Positions 36,221 through 45,287 of a DNA stretch of 64,000 nucleotides are shown here, in pieces (positions within the stretch are counted from its first letter, which is position 1; the number at the start of each line of letters is the position of its first letter). Source of the stretch: Acidothermus sp. (GTDB lineage Bacteria > Actinomycetota > Actinomycetes > Acidothermales > Acidothermaceae); the NCBI GenBank assembly GCA_023512015.1, contig JAIMAI010000010.1:1-64000 (forward strand), written 5' to 3'. The translations under genes and the position numbers were made by a program. The notes beneath the pieces were generated by a model, which was not told where the DNA came from, ran no database searches, and saw only the letters and a list, made by a program, of their open reading frames with translations.

Positions 36221-37111
36221 GTGCGAGTAGCGATCTTAGGCCTGGGCGCCATCGGAAGCGCGATCACTGAGCGCCTACACGCGGAAGGCGCAGAGCTGAC
36301 CATATGGAACCGCACCCGCGATCGTGCCACGCAGATCGGCGCACGCCTGGGGGTGTCTGTGGCAGACACGCCAGCACATGCTGTCGCCGACACGGCGATA
36401 GCCCTCACAGCTCTCGCCGACCGCGCCGCCTGCGAAGCCGTCTTCTCGGGTGCGGACGGCATTCTGGCGGGAGCGCATCCGGGCCTCGTCGTCTGCGACC
36501 TCAGCACAGTAGAGCCATCCGTCTCTCGAAGTCTGGCGCCAGTCCTTCGTGCGAAAGGCGCGGACGTCATCGATACCCCGATCTCGGGAAGCACCGTGCT
36601 CGCACGTCGCGGGGAGTTGACCATCATGATCGGTGGTGACGATGAAGCCATCGCTCGAGCACGGCCTGTCTTGGAACTCCTGGGTCGGCAACTTTTCCAT
36701 GTCGGCCCCGTCGGGAGTGGCGCTGCGATGAAGCTGGCTGTGAACACAGTTCTCCACGGGCTCAACGAAGCTCTGGCAGAGGGACTCGTGCTTGCTGAAA
36801 GTGCCGGGATACCCCGCTCTCTTGCATATGACATCCTCGCGAAGAGTGCCGTGGGAGCGCCATTTGTCCACTACAAACGTCGCAACTTCGAAGATCCCGA
36901 TAACGCCAGCGTGGACTTCCGCTTGGCCTTGGTCTGCAAGGATCTGAGGCTGATCCGCGAGTTTGCAGAACAGACCGGAGTACTGTTACCTCAGCTAGAC
37001 ACCAACCTCAGAGTCGCACAAAGAGCCTGTGAACAGATGGGCGACCGCGACATGTCTACGCTGGCCGTCTATCTGCGAAAACACAGCAAGCAGCTCGCAG
37101 ACGAGCCCTAA
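36221..37111 (+). CDS. NAD(P)-dependent 3-hydroxyisobutyrate dehydrogenase-family protein
   Basis: 296 aa beta-hydroxyacid dehydrogenase. N-terminal Rossmann motif VAILGLGAIGSAITERL; CDLSTVEPSVSRSL; substrate loop DTPISGSTVLARRGELTIMIGGD; catalytic Lys in GSGAAMKLAVNTVLHGLNEALAEG; and the all-helical C-terminal domain with KDLRLIREFAEQTG. GTG start with GGAG upstream. It is divergent from the E1alpha operon and converges on the regulator with overlapping stop codons. Likely oxidises or reduces a hydroxyacid (hydroxyisobutyrate, tartronate semialdehyde or similar) arising in the same pathway. Confidence 0.85.
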   Translation: MRVAILGLGAIGSAITERLHAEGAELTIWNRTRDRATQIGARLGVSVADTPAHAVADTAIALTALADRAACEAVFSGADGILAGAHPGLVVCDLSTVEPSVSRSLAPVLRAKGADVIDTPISGSTVLARRGELTIMIGGDDEAIARARPVLELLGRQLFHVGPVGSGAAMKLAVNTVLHGLNEALAEGLVLAESAGIPRSLAYDILAKSAVGAPFVHYKRRNFEDPDNASVDFRLALVCKDLRLIREFAEQTGVLLPQLDTNLRVAQRACEQMGDRDMSTLAVYLRKHSKQLADEP

Positions 37112-37758
37112 TTCTGCTCGGTCACAAACCAAACGCCGACGGCCGGCTGCTTCCCATCGTTCCGCAGCCGATGAGGTGTAGTGGAGTTGAACGATACAGC
37201 GTCGCCGGGCCGGAGCCGATACTCGTCGAAGCCCAATGTGAGGATCAACTCACCACTGATCAAATAGCCGTACTCTGCGCCGTGATGTCGCATGAGGCCA
37301 CCGTTGCTCGAGGACGTACCACCCGGGTGATAGGTGATCAGTAGGAACTCGACGTGGCTGTGGGGCAAACGGCCGAGCCACTCCCACGTCACTCCGGAAT
37401 CAAGGTGAAGCACCTTGCGATCCTCTGGAGTGACCACCGGGCCCAGCCGCTCGTGTCGCTCGTCCCGAGCGGCGCGAGCCGGCGGCGAGAGATCCATCTC
37501 GACAGAATCTCGCGACGGCCTGGGCCTCGCAAGTAGCTCCTTGGACGGCTGCTCGAAGACCTCCTCCATCGGCAGACCCAACGCCGTGGTAATCGCGTAG
37601 AGCGTACTCACCGATGGTTGACTCTTCCCTGTCTCGATTTGAGAAAGCAGACTCGCCGAGACTCCGAGATCGCGAGCAAGACTTCTCAAACTAATGCCCT
37701 TCCGCAACCGCGCACGTCGCAGGCGCGCGCCGACCTGCGGCAGCTGAGCGACGATCAC
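37108..37758 (-). CDS. XRE-family regulator with C-terminal cupin sensor domain
   Basis: 216 aa. An N-terminal helix-turn-helix (about 9-65: GARLRRARLRKGISLRSLARDLGVSASLLSQIETGKSQPSVSTLY) is joined to a cupin_2 barrel (about 125-210: MRHHGAEYGYLISGELILTLGFDEYRLRPGDAVSFNSTTPHRLRN) that should bind a small ligand. GTG 37758 follows AGGAGGTCAG. Regulators of this type usually control the neighbouring catabolic genes in response to an intermediate. The gap to the divergent M24 gene contains an inverted repeat over the -35 box. Confidence 0.9.
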   Translation of the reverse strand: MIVAQLPQVGARLRRARLRKGISLRSLARDLGVSASLLSQIETGKSQPSVSTLYAITTALGLPMEEVFEQPSKELLARPRPSRDSVEMDLSPPARAARDERHERLGPVVTPEDRKVLHLDSGVTWEWLGRLPHSHVEFLLITYHPGGTSSSNGGLMRHHGAEYGYLISGELILTLGFDEYRLRPGDAVSFNSTTPHRLRNDGKQPAVGVWFVTEQN

Positions 37759-37814
37759 CTGACCTCCTCGGTCCGCCTCAGCACCGCCTCGAGGGCAGTG
37801 CGTTACGACGCTGT

Positions 37815-37858
37815 GTGTCCAGTACTACTTGACACTGTTTCAGCGCCGTCAATAGAGT
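37815..37858 (+). promoter_or_regulatory. Promoter of the M24 gene with overlapping operator-like inverted repeat
   Basis: TTGACA (37829-37834) and TAGAGT (37853-37858) with an 18-bp spacer form a good promoter for the M24 gene. The imperfect inverted repeat GTGTCCA-N7-TTGACAC (37815-37835) covers the -35 box, the classical position for a repressor operator. The divergently encoded XRE-cupin protein is the obvious candidate ligand. Confidence 0.55.
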
Positions 37859-37888
37859 AGCAGGGACAACGCAAGGAGGGCGGCAACA

Positions 37889-39259
37889 GTGACCATTCGT
37901 ACCTACGGGCCAAACGCAGTGGATTGGGAGCTCCGGATCGACCTTGAACGCCTGCGACACGATCGACTCGCCCGTTTACGCGACACAATGGAGAGGACCG
38001 AGCTAGGGGCCCTGCTGGCGTTCGACTTTTCCAACATTCGCTACATGACTGCGACTCACATAGGCACCTGGGCCATCGATAAATTCATCCGATTCGCTCT
38101 GCTCATGCGCGGAGCCGAACCGATCGTCTGGGACTTCGGTTCCGCGGCTCGACACCATCAATTGTTCAATCCCTGGCTCGACGGACCACGACGCGCTCGC
38201 GCGGGCATTTCGACTCTGCGCGGCGCCTTCCATCCGGATGCGGGCATTGCCTCCGAGCTTGCGCGCAAGATCGAGTTTGAGTTGCGTGAACATGGTCTCG
38301 CCGACGCTCCGCTCGGCGTCGACGTCGTCGAGATGCCGGTGCTCTCGGCCCTCGAAGCCCGAGGCATCCGCGTCGTCGACGGTCAACAGGTCTTTCTCGA
38401 GGCCCGCCGTATCAAGACGCCAGACGAAATCGCTCTCCTTACTCACGCTTGCGCAATGGTCGATGCCGCTTATGAAGAGCTCTATGCCTTCTTGCGACCC
38501 GGCGTTCGGGAAAATGAGTGTGTCGGACTGGTCAGTAAAACGCTCTACGACCTGGGTAGCGAGTTCGTAGAGGGAGTAAACGCTATTTCCGGCGAACGAT
38601 GCTCACCCCATCCGCACGTCTACAGTGACCGCATCATTCGCCCGGGCGACCCAGCGTTTTTTGATATCCTGCATAGCCACCTCGGGTACAGAACGTGCTA
38701 TTACCGCACCTTCGCCGTCGGCAGTGCCTCCGTCGCAATGCGCGATGCCTACAAGCGATGCCGCGAATACATGGACGCTGCGATTGCCATGGTCAAGCCC
38801 GGTGTGACCACCGCGGACATCGTCGAGTTGTGGCCAAAGGCTCAGGAGTTCGGCTTCCCGGACGAGGAAGCGGCGTTCGCCCTTCAGTACGGCCACGGTG
38901 TCGGACTCTCGATCTGGGAGAAGCCCATCTTCAGTCGGCTGGTCTCACTCGAACACCCAGAAGTAATCGAAGAAGGAATGGTCTTCGCTCTCGAGACCTA
39001 CTGGCCGGCGTCCGACGGCTGGTCCGCTGCACGAATCGAGGAAGAAGTCGTGGTGACGGCGGACGGATGCGAGGTGATCACCAAGTTCCCCGCCGAGGAA
39101 CTCTTGGTCGCCGGGCGTCGCTACTGGACGATCAACCAACCGCTGCCCACCCTTCGCGAGCCCGAGTCGCATCGCAACACCGCAGTCGGACGCGGTAGCT
39201 CGCCATCTGCAGGCGTCAAGAGTGCCGACGTCGCTACATCAGCTCAGCCTTCACGGTGA
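37889..39259 (+). CDS. M24 (pita-bread fold) metallopeptidase-family protein with altered metal site
   Basis: 456 aa, similar in layout to Xaa-Pro dipeptidase, creatinase and DddP-like enzymes: creatinase-type N-domain (1-175) and M24 C-domain (185-400). Expected ligands are Asp259 (FFDILHSHLGY), a second Asp 11 residues on which here is Cys270 (GYRTCYYRTF), His336 (YGHGVGLSIWEKP), Glu369 (ALETYWP) and Glu384 (RIEEE). The Asp-to-Cys change suggests a mononuclear or non-peptidase enzyme. The tail (about 410-456) is low complexity. AGGAGGG precedes the GTG start. Peptidase, creatinase-type amidinohydrolase or lyase activity is possible. Confidence 0.82.
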   Translation: MTIRTYGPNAVDWELRIDLERLRHDRLARLRDTMERTELGALLAFDFSNIRYMTATHIGTWAIDKFIRFALLMRGAEPIVWDFGSAARHHQLFNPWLDGPRRARAGISTLRGAFHPDAGIASELARKIEFELREHGLADAPLGVDVVEMPVLSALEARGIRVVDGQQVFLEARRIKTPDEIALLTHACAMVDAAYEELYAFLRPGVRENECVGLVSKTLYDLGSEFVEGVNAISGERCSPHPHVYSDRIIRPGDPAFFDILHSHLGYRTCYYRTFAVGSASVAMRDAYKRCREYMDAAIAMVKPGVTTADIVELWPKAQEFGFPDEEAAFALQYGHGVGLSIWEKPIFSRLVSLEHPEVIEEGMVFALETYWPASDGWSAARIEEEVVVTADGCEVITKFPAEELLVAGRRYWTINQPLPTLREPESHRNTAVGRGSSPSAGVKSADVATSAQPSR

Positions 39260-39347
39260 TCACGCAGATATCATCAGCCAGATACATCCCTGAGAACATC
39301 CCTGCTCCAAGACAGCCGGACCTCGGAACAAGATACGGGAGGGTACC

Positions 39348-40418
39348 GTGACTCCAACGGCGTTAGTGATCGGTGCAACGGGCATCGCCGGGTATGCGTG
39401 CTCTAACGCCCTGTTGAACGCTGGTTATCGGGTACTCGGCCTCTCGCGAACGCCACGCTATGAAATCAAGGGCGTCGAGCAGGTTTACGCTGATCTCTTC
39501 GATCCTGACTCCCTTGAAAAGGCGCTTGCGGCACACAAGGTCACTCACCTAGTCTTCACCGCTTGGCAGCGACGTCAGACGGAGGCAGAGAACTGCGCCG
39601 TCAACAGTACCATGTTGAAAAACGCAATCGAGACAGCAGTCCGCAGTGGTGAACTCAGCCACGTCGCCCTGATCACAGGCCTAAAGTACTATCTGGGCCC
39701 CTTCGAAGCATACGCGAAGAGTGCACCAGAAACGCCATTCCGCGAAGAACAGGGGCGCCTTCCGTATGAAAACTTCTACTACGTACAAGAAGACCTCCTT
39801 GCAGATCTTGGATCAAGATACGGCTTCTCCTGGACGGTACTGAGACCTCATACCCTCATTGGGTACGCCTTGGGTAACGTAATGAACATGGGTGTGACCC
39901 TCAGCCTGTATGGGTCTATTTGCCGATTCACCGGTAGGCCCTTCGTCTTTCCGGGAAGCCCACAGCAGTGGCAGGGCGTCACCGATATCACGGATTCCCG
40001 ACTACTCGGGCGCCAGGTGGTGTGGGCGTTTGCCACTCCCAGCGCAAGAAACCAAGCATTCAACAGTGTGAATGGAGACGTCTTTCGATGGCGTTGGATG
40101 TGGAAGCAGATTGCCTACGAATTAGGTGTTGAACCAGCAGAATACCCCGGCCATCCGTCTCCGTTGGAAGAACAAATGGCGGAGGCAGATGACGTCTGGA
40201 GTCGTATCGTCCGGCAGTATGATCTCAAGCCTTACAGGGCATCGGAACTTGCGTCATGGTGGCACACGGATGCTGACTTGGGTCGTCCGATCGAAGCTTT
40301 CGCGAGCATGAACAAGAGTCGCGCGTCAGGATTCTTGGAGTATCAAGACAGCCTTGAATCCTTCCGCGACTTGTTCCAGCTCCTGCGGGCCGAACGCATC
40401 ATTCCTCCCGCTGCGTGA
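39348..40418 (+). CDS. PRISE-type SDR (progesterone 5beta-reductase/iridoid synthase-like)
   Basis: 356 aa atypical SDR. The cofactor motif is ALVIGATGIAGYACSNAL with SRTPR after beta-2 (NADPH type). PRISE hallmarks are present: TGLKYYLGPFEAYAKSAPETPFREEQGRLPYENFYYVQED, containing the catalytic Lys (TGxKxY) and Tyr (NFYY). Plant and bacterial relatives reduce activated enones or enals by 1,4-addition. GGGAGGGTACC precedes the GTG start. It follows the M24 gene on the same strand after 88 bp and is the last gene of the lower-GC block. Confidence 0.82.
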   Translation: MTPTALVIGATGIAGYACSNALLNAGYRVLGLSRTPRYEIKGVEQVYADLFDPDSLEKALAAHKVTHLVFTAWQRRQTEAENCAVNSTMLKNAIETAVRSGELSHVALITGLKYYLGPFEAYAKSAPETPFREEQGRLPYENFYYVQEDLLADLGSRYGFSWTVLRPHTLIGYALGNVMNMGVTLSLYGSICRFTGRPFVFPGSPQQWQGVTDITDSRLLGRQVVWAFATPSARNQAFNSVNGDVFRWRWMWKQIAYELGVEPAEYPGHPSPLEEQMAEADDVWSRIVRQYDLKPYRASELASWWHTDADLGRPIEAFASMNKSRASGFLEYQDSLESFRDLFQLLRAERIIPPAA

Positions 40419-40474
40419 GCTGGGCGCCGTCCGCATAGCAAACCACCATTATGGCGGACCGCCGAACGAGGCTG

Positions 40475-41668
40475 TTACGCCGCGCCGTACTCACTCACCA
40501 CCAACGCGTCAGGAATACGAAACGACAGATTCGGTGGGTAGTGCGGCCAGCGGACGATCCGACAGCGGCCGAGCAGATCGGCGGCCGCAGCAACAGTGGT
40601 CTCCGCCTCCATCGTCGCTAACAACGCCCCAAGACACCGGTGTGGCCCCGCACCAAACGCCAGATGGCGGCGCGATCCACGCTGTCCGGGCAGGAATGCC
40701 TCCGGATATTCGACCTCGTCGGGATCTCGACCCGCCGCGGCCAATCGGAGCACCACCGAAGCTCCCCGCGGGATCGGTGTCCCCGCAAGGACGACGTCGC
40801 GGGTAGTGACCCGCCGCCAGGTCACCACCGGAGTCTCCAGTCGCAGCCCTTCGGCTACGACATCGGCAGTCGAGGCCCGCCCGGTGCGCACGGCGTCCAG
40901 CACCTGCCGCTCGCGCATCAGTCGCGCGAACAGAGCGGTGAGGAATTGGGACGTCGTTTCCTGGCCCGCTACCGCTAAGAAGAACAGCACACCGACGATG
41001 TCGTCTTCGTCGAGGCCGAGCAGGGAAGCATTGTCGCGCAGGGTCGCGGCCAAGCCGTCCCCGGTTCGGGCGAAACGCCGCAGCCGCGCATGGTACGCGC
41101 CCACCTGATCGGCCAATTCCCATTGCCGTGCGGGGGTGAGCGGCGCCCAGAACAATTCCAGGGCCGCGACCGCGAAACTCTTGACCACCTCGATGTCATC
41201 GGGGGGAAGTCCGATGATGCGGTCGAGGACGAGGAGCGGAAGCGGTCGGGCAATCGTCGCGTGCAGGTCGACGATTCCGTCCCGCTCCAGCCGCTGCGCG
41301 GCTTCGGCGACGAGACGTCGGGCAAGCCGTTCGATGAACGGGCGATGGGTGGCAATCACCGCGGGACTGAAATAGGGAGCAAGCAACGCCCGGATGCCCG
41401 GATGCGTCGGCCCCGAATTGTTCGCCAGGGTGTGCGGGAGCCGGAATCCGTGGCCGGCCAGGGTCCGCAGTGCCGCGACCTCCATCGGCGTCTCGGCGTC
41501 CAACGCGTTCTCCGCGGCGAACGTTTCCTGATCGAGCAGAACGCGGCGGACCAAATCCCGTGACGACACAAGCCAGTGGCGCCCCACCTGCTGCACCGGG
41601 GCGTCGGCCGCATACCAGTCGCGGTACAGCAGCCGCGCGACACCCTCCTCGACGGGGACGGCGCTCAC
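40475..41668 (-). CDS. Cytochrome P450 of the biotin operon (BioI-like role proposed)
   Basis: 397 aa soluble bacterial P450. I-helix AGQETTSQF (about 234-242), K-helix EGLR (273-276) and heme loop [14 protein letters not shown] with thiolate Cys345 are intact. GTG 41668 overlaps the bioA stop (GTGA), so it is translationally coupled to a biotin gene; the longer ORF is only bioA in another frame. In Bacillus, BioI (CYP107H1) cleaves long acyl-ACP to pimeloyl-ACP. No bioC or bioH is seen here, so this P450 may supply the pimeloyl precursor. No ferredoxin gene is adjacent. Confidence 0.85.
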   Translation of the reverse strand: MSAVPVEEGVARLLYRDWYAADAPVQQVGRHWLVSSRDLVRRVLLDQETFAAENALDAETPMEVAALRTLAGHGFRLPHTLANNSGPTHPGIRALLAPYFSPAVIATHRPFIERLARRLVAEAAQRLERDGIVDLHATIARPLPLLVLDRIIGLPPDDIEVVKSFAVAALELFWAPLTPARQWELADQVGAYHARLRRFARTGDGLAATLRDNASLLGLDEDDIVGVLFFLAVAGQETTSQFLTALFARLMRERQVLDAVRTGRASTADVVAEGLRLETPVVTWRRVTTRDVVLAGTPIPRGASVVLRLAAAGRDPDEVEYPEAFLPGQRGSRRHLAFGAGPHRCLGALLATMEAETTVAAAADLLGRCRIVRWPHYPPNLSFRIPDALVVSEYGAA

Positions 41669-43041
41669 TCCCCGACCTCCGCGACTTGCGCGACTTCCGC
41701 GACGGCCGCGCGGATCGCCGCCGTGATGGCGTCGATGTCGTCGTCGGTGCAGATGTACGGCGGCATCGTGTAGACCAGATCGCGGAAGGGGCGCAGCCAC
41801 ACCCCGCGGCGCAGCACCGCACGGGTCACCGCCGGTACGTCCACCGGTTTCGTGAGCTGCACGACTCCCACCGCGCCGAGCACCCGCACGTCACGAACCC
41901 CCGGCAGCCCGCGGCACGGTTCCAAGCCGCACGCCAAACGCTGTTGGATACCGGCGACCTGTTCCCGCCACTTGCCTTCGCGCAACAATCCCAGGTTCGC
42001 CCGGGCGATCGCGCAGGCCAGCGGATTCGCCATGAACGTCGGGCCGTGCATGAGGACCTCGGCTTCGCTCGCAGACACCCCTGCGGCGACCTCGGCGCTG
42101 CAGAGCACGGCGGCGAGGGTGAGGTAGCCACCGGTCAACGCTTTGCCGACGCAGCAAATATCCGGGACCACGTCGGCGTGGTGGAGCGCAAAGAATTCCC
42201 CGGTCCGCCCGAACCCGGTCGCGATTTCGTCGAATACGAGCAGCAGGCCGAACGCATCCGCGAGTTCTCGCAGCACCCGCAAACAGGCCGGCGGGTAGAC
42301 GTGCATTCCCCCGGCGCCTTGCAGCACCGGCTCCACGATGATGGCGGCAAGTTGGTCGGCGTGTTCCGCGACGAGACGCGAGGTGACCGCCGTCCATTCG
42401 GCGATATCCGCGCCCAGCCCGGACGGCGGACACGGCGCGAACACCTGCTGCGGGAGGCCGCCGGCGAAGAGCCGGTGCATTCCCTCCACCGGATCGCAGA
42501 CGCTCATCGCCCCGAGGGTGTCGCCGTGGTAGCCGCCGCGGAGCGCCAGGATGCGCGAACGCGGGCGGCCGCGTCCGGCTTGGTACTGGATCGCCATCTT
42601 CAGGGCCACTTCGACCGCCACCGACCCGGAATCGGCGAAGAAGACGTGGTCGAACGCGGGTCGGCCCGCCCGATCGGTGACCAGTTCCAGCAGATCCGCG
42701 GCGAGCATGATGGCCGACTCGTGGGTGAGACCGCCGAACATGACGTGGCTCATCCGCGCGAGTTGGTCACGGGCCGCGGCGTCGAGGACCGGATGGCGGT
42801 AGCCGTGGATCGCGCACCACCACGACGACATGCCGTCGATCACCTCGGTGCCGTCGGCGAGCCGCAACCGCACGCCGGATGCGCTCTCCACCCGCCAAAC
42901 CGGTCCGGGGGTGGTCGCTGAGTCGTAGGGATGCCACAGGTGCGCCCGATCGAAGGCGAGCAGGGGGTCCGCAGCGACTTGCGAGCCTGGGGACGGGCGG
43001 ACGGTGGTTGGCGTCGTCGTCCGCAACGAAGGCACCCTCAT
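41665..43041 (-). CDS. bioA: Adenosylmethionine-8-amino-7-oxononanoate aminotransferase
   Basis: 458 aa PLP enzyme transferring the amino group of SAM to KAPA to give DAPA. Motifs: [23 protein letters not shown], the substrate pocket [20 protein letters not shown]-like cofactor loop [50 protein letters not shown] and the PLP lysine in [21 protein letters not shown] 43041 overlaps the bsaP stop (ATGA) and removes a 52-codon shadow extension. Upstream of P450 in the yjbQ-bioB-bsaP-bioA-P450 chain. Confidence 0.95.
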   Translation of the reverse strand: MRVPSLRTTTPTTVRPSPGSQVAADPLLAFDRAHLWHPYDSATTPGPVWRVESASGVRLRLADGTEVIDGMSSWWCAIHGYRHPVLDAAARDQLARMSHVMFGGLTHESAIMLAADLLELVTDRAGRPAFDHVFFADSGSVAVEVALKMAIQYQAGRGRPRSRILALRGGYHGDTLGAMSVCDPVEGMHRLFAGGLPQQVFAPCPPSGLGADIAEWTAVTSRLVAEHADQLAAIIVEPVLQGAGGMHVYPPACLRVLRELADAFGLLLVFDEIATGFGRTGEFFALHHADVVPDICCVGKALTGGYLTLAAVLCSAEVAAGVSASEAEVLMHGPTFMANPLACAIARANLGLLREGKWREQVAGIQQRLACGLEPCRGLPGVRDVRVLGAVGVVQLTKPVDVPAVTRAVLRRGVWLRPFRDLVYTMPPYICTDDDIDAITAAIRAAVAEVAQVAEVGE

Positions 43042-43235
43042 GCCACCTCCCCGTGCTGCGGGCAACGCGCCGTCCAGCCGACGGGGAGAACCTGGACGAC
43101 GAGCCGCCTCCCGCACTGCGCGCAGTACCGCGGGGGTTCCCAGACCCGCACCACCCCGCACGCGCCGTGGTCGCCCTCGGCCTGCGGGGACCCGCACCGC
43201 TCGCAGAACACCCCGGCCACCGCCGCGCAGATCAC
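43038..43235 (-). CDS. bsaP: Biotin synthase auxiliary protein BsaP-type zinc/cluster-binding miniprotein
   Basis: 65 aa with seven Cys/His candidates: [46 protein letters not shown]. This is the pattern of BsaP, the small protein encoded beside bioB in mycobacteria that is needed for biotin synthase activity. The gene is locked between bioB (GTGA overlap at 43232-43235) and bioA (ATGA overlap), so co-translation with BioB is expected. Assignment rests on size, cysteine pattern and position. Confidence 0.85.
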   Translation of the reverse strand: MICAAVAGVFCERCGSPQAEGDHGACGVVRVWEPPRYCAQCGRRLVVQVLPVGWTARCPQHGEVA

Positions 43236-44290
43236 AACGCCTTCGACAAGGCCGACAGCTCGGCGGAGCGGATCGGCTCCCCGAGTTCCTCCAAGAGCGC
43301 CAGATCCGCCTGCGGGGCCCGGCCCAGCGTCGTCAGGTAATTCCCGACGATCAAGCCGTTTCCTCCACCCCGCAACGCCTCGCGGATGCCGTCGTCCCCG
43401 AGCGTGAGCTCCCGTCCTCCCGCGAAACGCAGGATCGTCCGCGGCAGCGCGAGGCGAAACATCGCCGCAGCCCGCAACGCCTCACCAACGGGCATCACCG
43501 GCAGCGTCGCGAAAGGCGTTCCCGGACGCGGGTTCAAGAAATTGAGCGGCACTTCATCGGGCGCCAATTCGGCTAATTGCGCGGCGAATTCCGCCCGTTG
43601 GTCGAGAGATTCACCCATTCCGAGAATTCCGCCGCAACACACTTCCATTCCGGCCGACCGCACGAGTTGCAGCGTCTCCCACCGCTCTTCCCACGTGTGC
43701 GTCGTCACCACCCGGGGAAAATACGACCGCGCGGTCTCCAGATTGTGGTTGTAGCGATGCACCCCGAGTTCGGCCAATTCCGCCACCTGGTCCGGATGCA
43801 GGATGCCCAACGAGCACGCGATATTGATGTCGACCGTTTCGCGGATCGCCCGCACCGCAGCGCGGACCTGCCGCATGAGTTTTTCGTCCGGACCGCGCAC
43901 CGCCGCGACGATGCAGAATTCGGTCGCTCCGGTCGCCGCGGTCTGTTCGGCCGCGGCCACCAAAGCCGGGACGTCGAGCCACGCGCTGCGCACCGGGGAA
44001 TCGAACCGCCCGGATTGCGAGCAGAAATGGCAGTCCTCCGGACAGCCTCCGGTCTTCACCGAGACGATCCCCTCGACCTCGACCCCGGGCCCGCACCAGC
44101 GCAGCCGCACCCGGTGAGCGATGTCCAGCAGCGCAGGAAGGTCGTCGTCACCGACCTCGAGCAGGGCCCGCAGGTCCGACTCGGTCAGCCCGATCCCCTC
44201 GTCGACCACCCGCTCGGCGCGCGCAAGGACGTCGTCCACCTCGGCCTCCCTGATCGTGTCGCCTCGTCTGCGGGCGCCGGTTCGAAGCAT
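43232..44290 (-). CDS. bioB: Biotin synthase (radical SAM)
   Basis: Inserts sulfur into dethiobiotin, last step of the pathway. 352 aa with the radical-SAM triad [21 protein letters not shown]. Further blocks: [59 protein letters not shown] and the [2Fe-2S] ligand Arg region [13 protein letters not shown] 44290 overlaps the YjbQ stop by 1 bp (TGATG); the longer ORF is YjbQ in another frame. Followed by bsaP. Confidence 0.95.
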   Translation of the reverse strand: MLRTGARRRGDTIREAEVDDVLARAERVVDEGIGLTESDLRALLEVGDDDLPALLDIAHRVRLRWCGPGVEVEGIVSVKTGGCPEDCHFCSQSGRFDSPVRSAWLDVPALVAAAEQTAATGATEFCIVAAVRGPDEKLMRQVRAAVRAIRETVDINIACSLGILHPDQVAELAELGVHRYNHNLETARSYFPRVVTTHTWEERWETLQLVRSAGMEVCCGGILGMGESLDQRAEFAAQLAELAPDEVPLNFLNPRPGTPFATLPVMPVGEALRAAAMFRLALPRTILRFAGGRELTLGDDGIREALRGGGNGLIVGNYLTTLGRAPQADLALLEELGEPIRSAELSALSKAL

Positions 44291-44691
44291 CAGCCGGGGA
44301 GGAACGACAAGCGCAGCCTCCGCCGGGTGTTGTCGACGTTCGGGTCGACCACGACGATGCTCTGCCAGGTGCCCAGGGTGACCCGTCCGGCCACCACCGG
44401 GAGAGTAATGGACGGCGGCACGAAAACCGGGATGACGTGGTCCCGGCCGTGTCCCGGTGAGCCGTGGGCGTGCCGATACCGCCCGTCCCGCGGCCACAGC
44501 CGCTCAAGCGTCGCGGCCAGGTCCTCCTCGCTGCCCGAGCCGGTCTCCATCAGGGCGACCCCGCAGGTCGCGTGCGGGACGAAGATGTTGACCAAGCCGT
44601 CCCCGCGGCCGTGGCAGAACCGCGCCACCTCCTCGGTGACGTCGGTCACCAGCCGCGAGCCGGTCGCAACCGCGATCTCAGTCGTTTCCAT
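44290..44691 (-). CDS. YjbQ/UPF0047-family protein
   Basis: 133 aa, full family length. Conserved parts are [78 protein letters not shown]; the two His and the Glu are the metal-site residues. Family members have been reported with weak thiamine-phosphate synthase activity, but the cellular function is unsettled. Direct coupling to bioB (stop and start share a base) is a notable context. Confidence 0.88.
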   Translation of the reverse strand: METTEIAVATGSRLVTDVTEEVARFCHGRGDGLVNIFVPHATCGVALMETGSGSEEDLAATLERLWPRDGRYRHAHGSPGHGRDHVIPVFVPPSITLPVVAGRVTLGTWQSIVVVDPNVDNTRRRLRLSFLPG

Positions 44692-44743
44692 GCGCCCAGC
44701 ATGCGGCCCGGCTTTCGACCGGTGAGAGTCGGCTCGGCGGTGC

Positions 44744-45154
44744 TCACACTCCGAGCGCAGCGGCCGCCTTCTCGTAATCGGCGGGAGCCACCCACAGCAA
44801 CATCCCGTAGCGGCCTCCGCCGGCGGCAACCGCAGCCGCCGCCGTGACGTTGACCTGCGCGTCGGCAAGGGTGGCGGCCACCTCGGCCATCGCCCCCACG
44901 CGGTCCTCGCCTTGCACCAGGAACGCCTGCTTGCGGGGGCTCGTGCTCAGGCCGGCTCGTGACGCCGCCTGCTGGAGAACCTCCGCATCCTCAGGCACGA
45001 GGTCGATCTGGGATCGACCGTCGCCGGTGGGGAAAGCCAATACCGCCAGCAAGTTCACCCCTTGATCGGCAAGAGCCTGGAAGACCCGACGCCCTTCTCC
45101 GGGCGCATCGGGAACCGTTACGTAGAAGTAATCCACCCTGCGCACCTCAGCCAT
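44744..45154 (-). CDS. ACT-domain-like small regulatory protein
   Basis: 136 aa made of two ACT-like units: VDYFYVTVPDAPGEGRRVFQALADQGVNLLAVLAFPTGDGRSQIDLVPED and KQAFLVQGEDRVGAMAEVAATLADAQVNVTAAAAVAAGGGRYGMLLWV. The glycine turns GEGRRV and GAMAEV are where amino-acid ligands bind in ACT dimers. ATG 45154 follows GGAGGGTGCGCG. No catalytic domain is attached, so it may be a free ligand sensor. Partner unknown; the gene lies 52 bp before yjbQ-bioB. Confidence 0.78.
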   Translation of the reverse strand: MAEVRRVDYFYVTVPDAPGEGRRVFQALADQGVNLLAVLAFPTGDGRSQIDLVPEDAEVLQQAASRAGLSTSPRKQAFLVQGEDRVGAMAEVAATLADAQVNVTAAAAVAAGGGRYGMLLWVAPADYEKAAAALGV

Positions 45155-45287
45155 CGCGCACCCTCCTTCGTGTCGGCTCCGGCGGTCGCGCCCGGGTCCG
45201 CCCCGGCGCCGATCCGCCCCGGTGGCCCGACGGCGGCAACCTGCCGTCGTCCGCGGATACCTGACGACGATAGGCCGCCGCGGGCGC

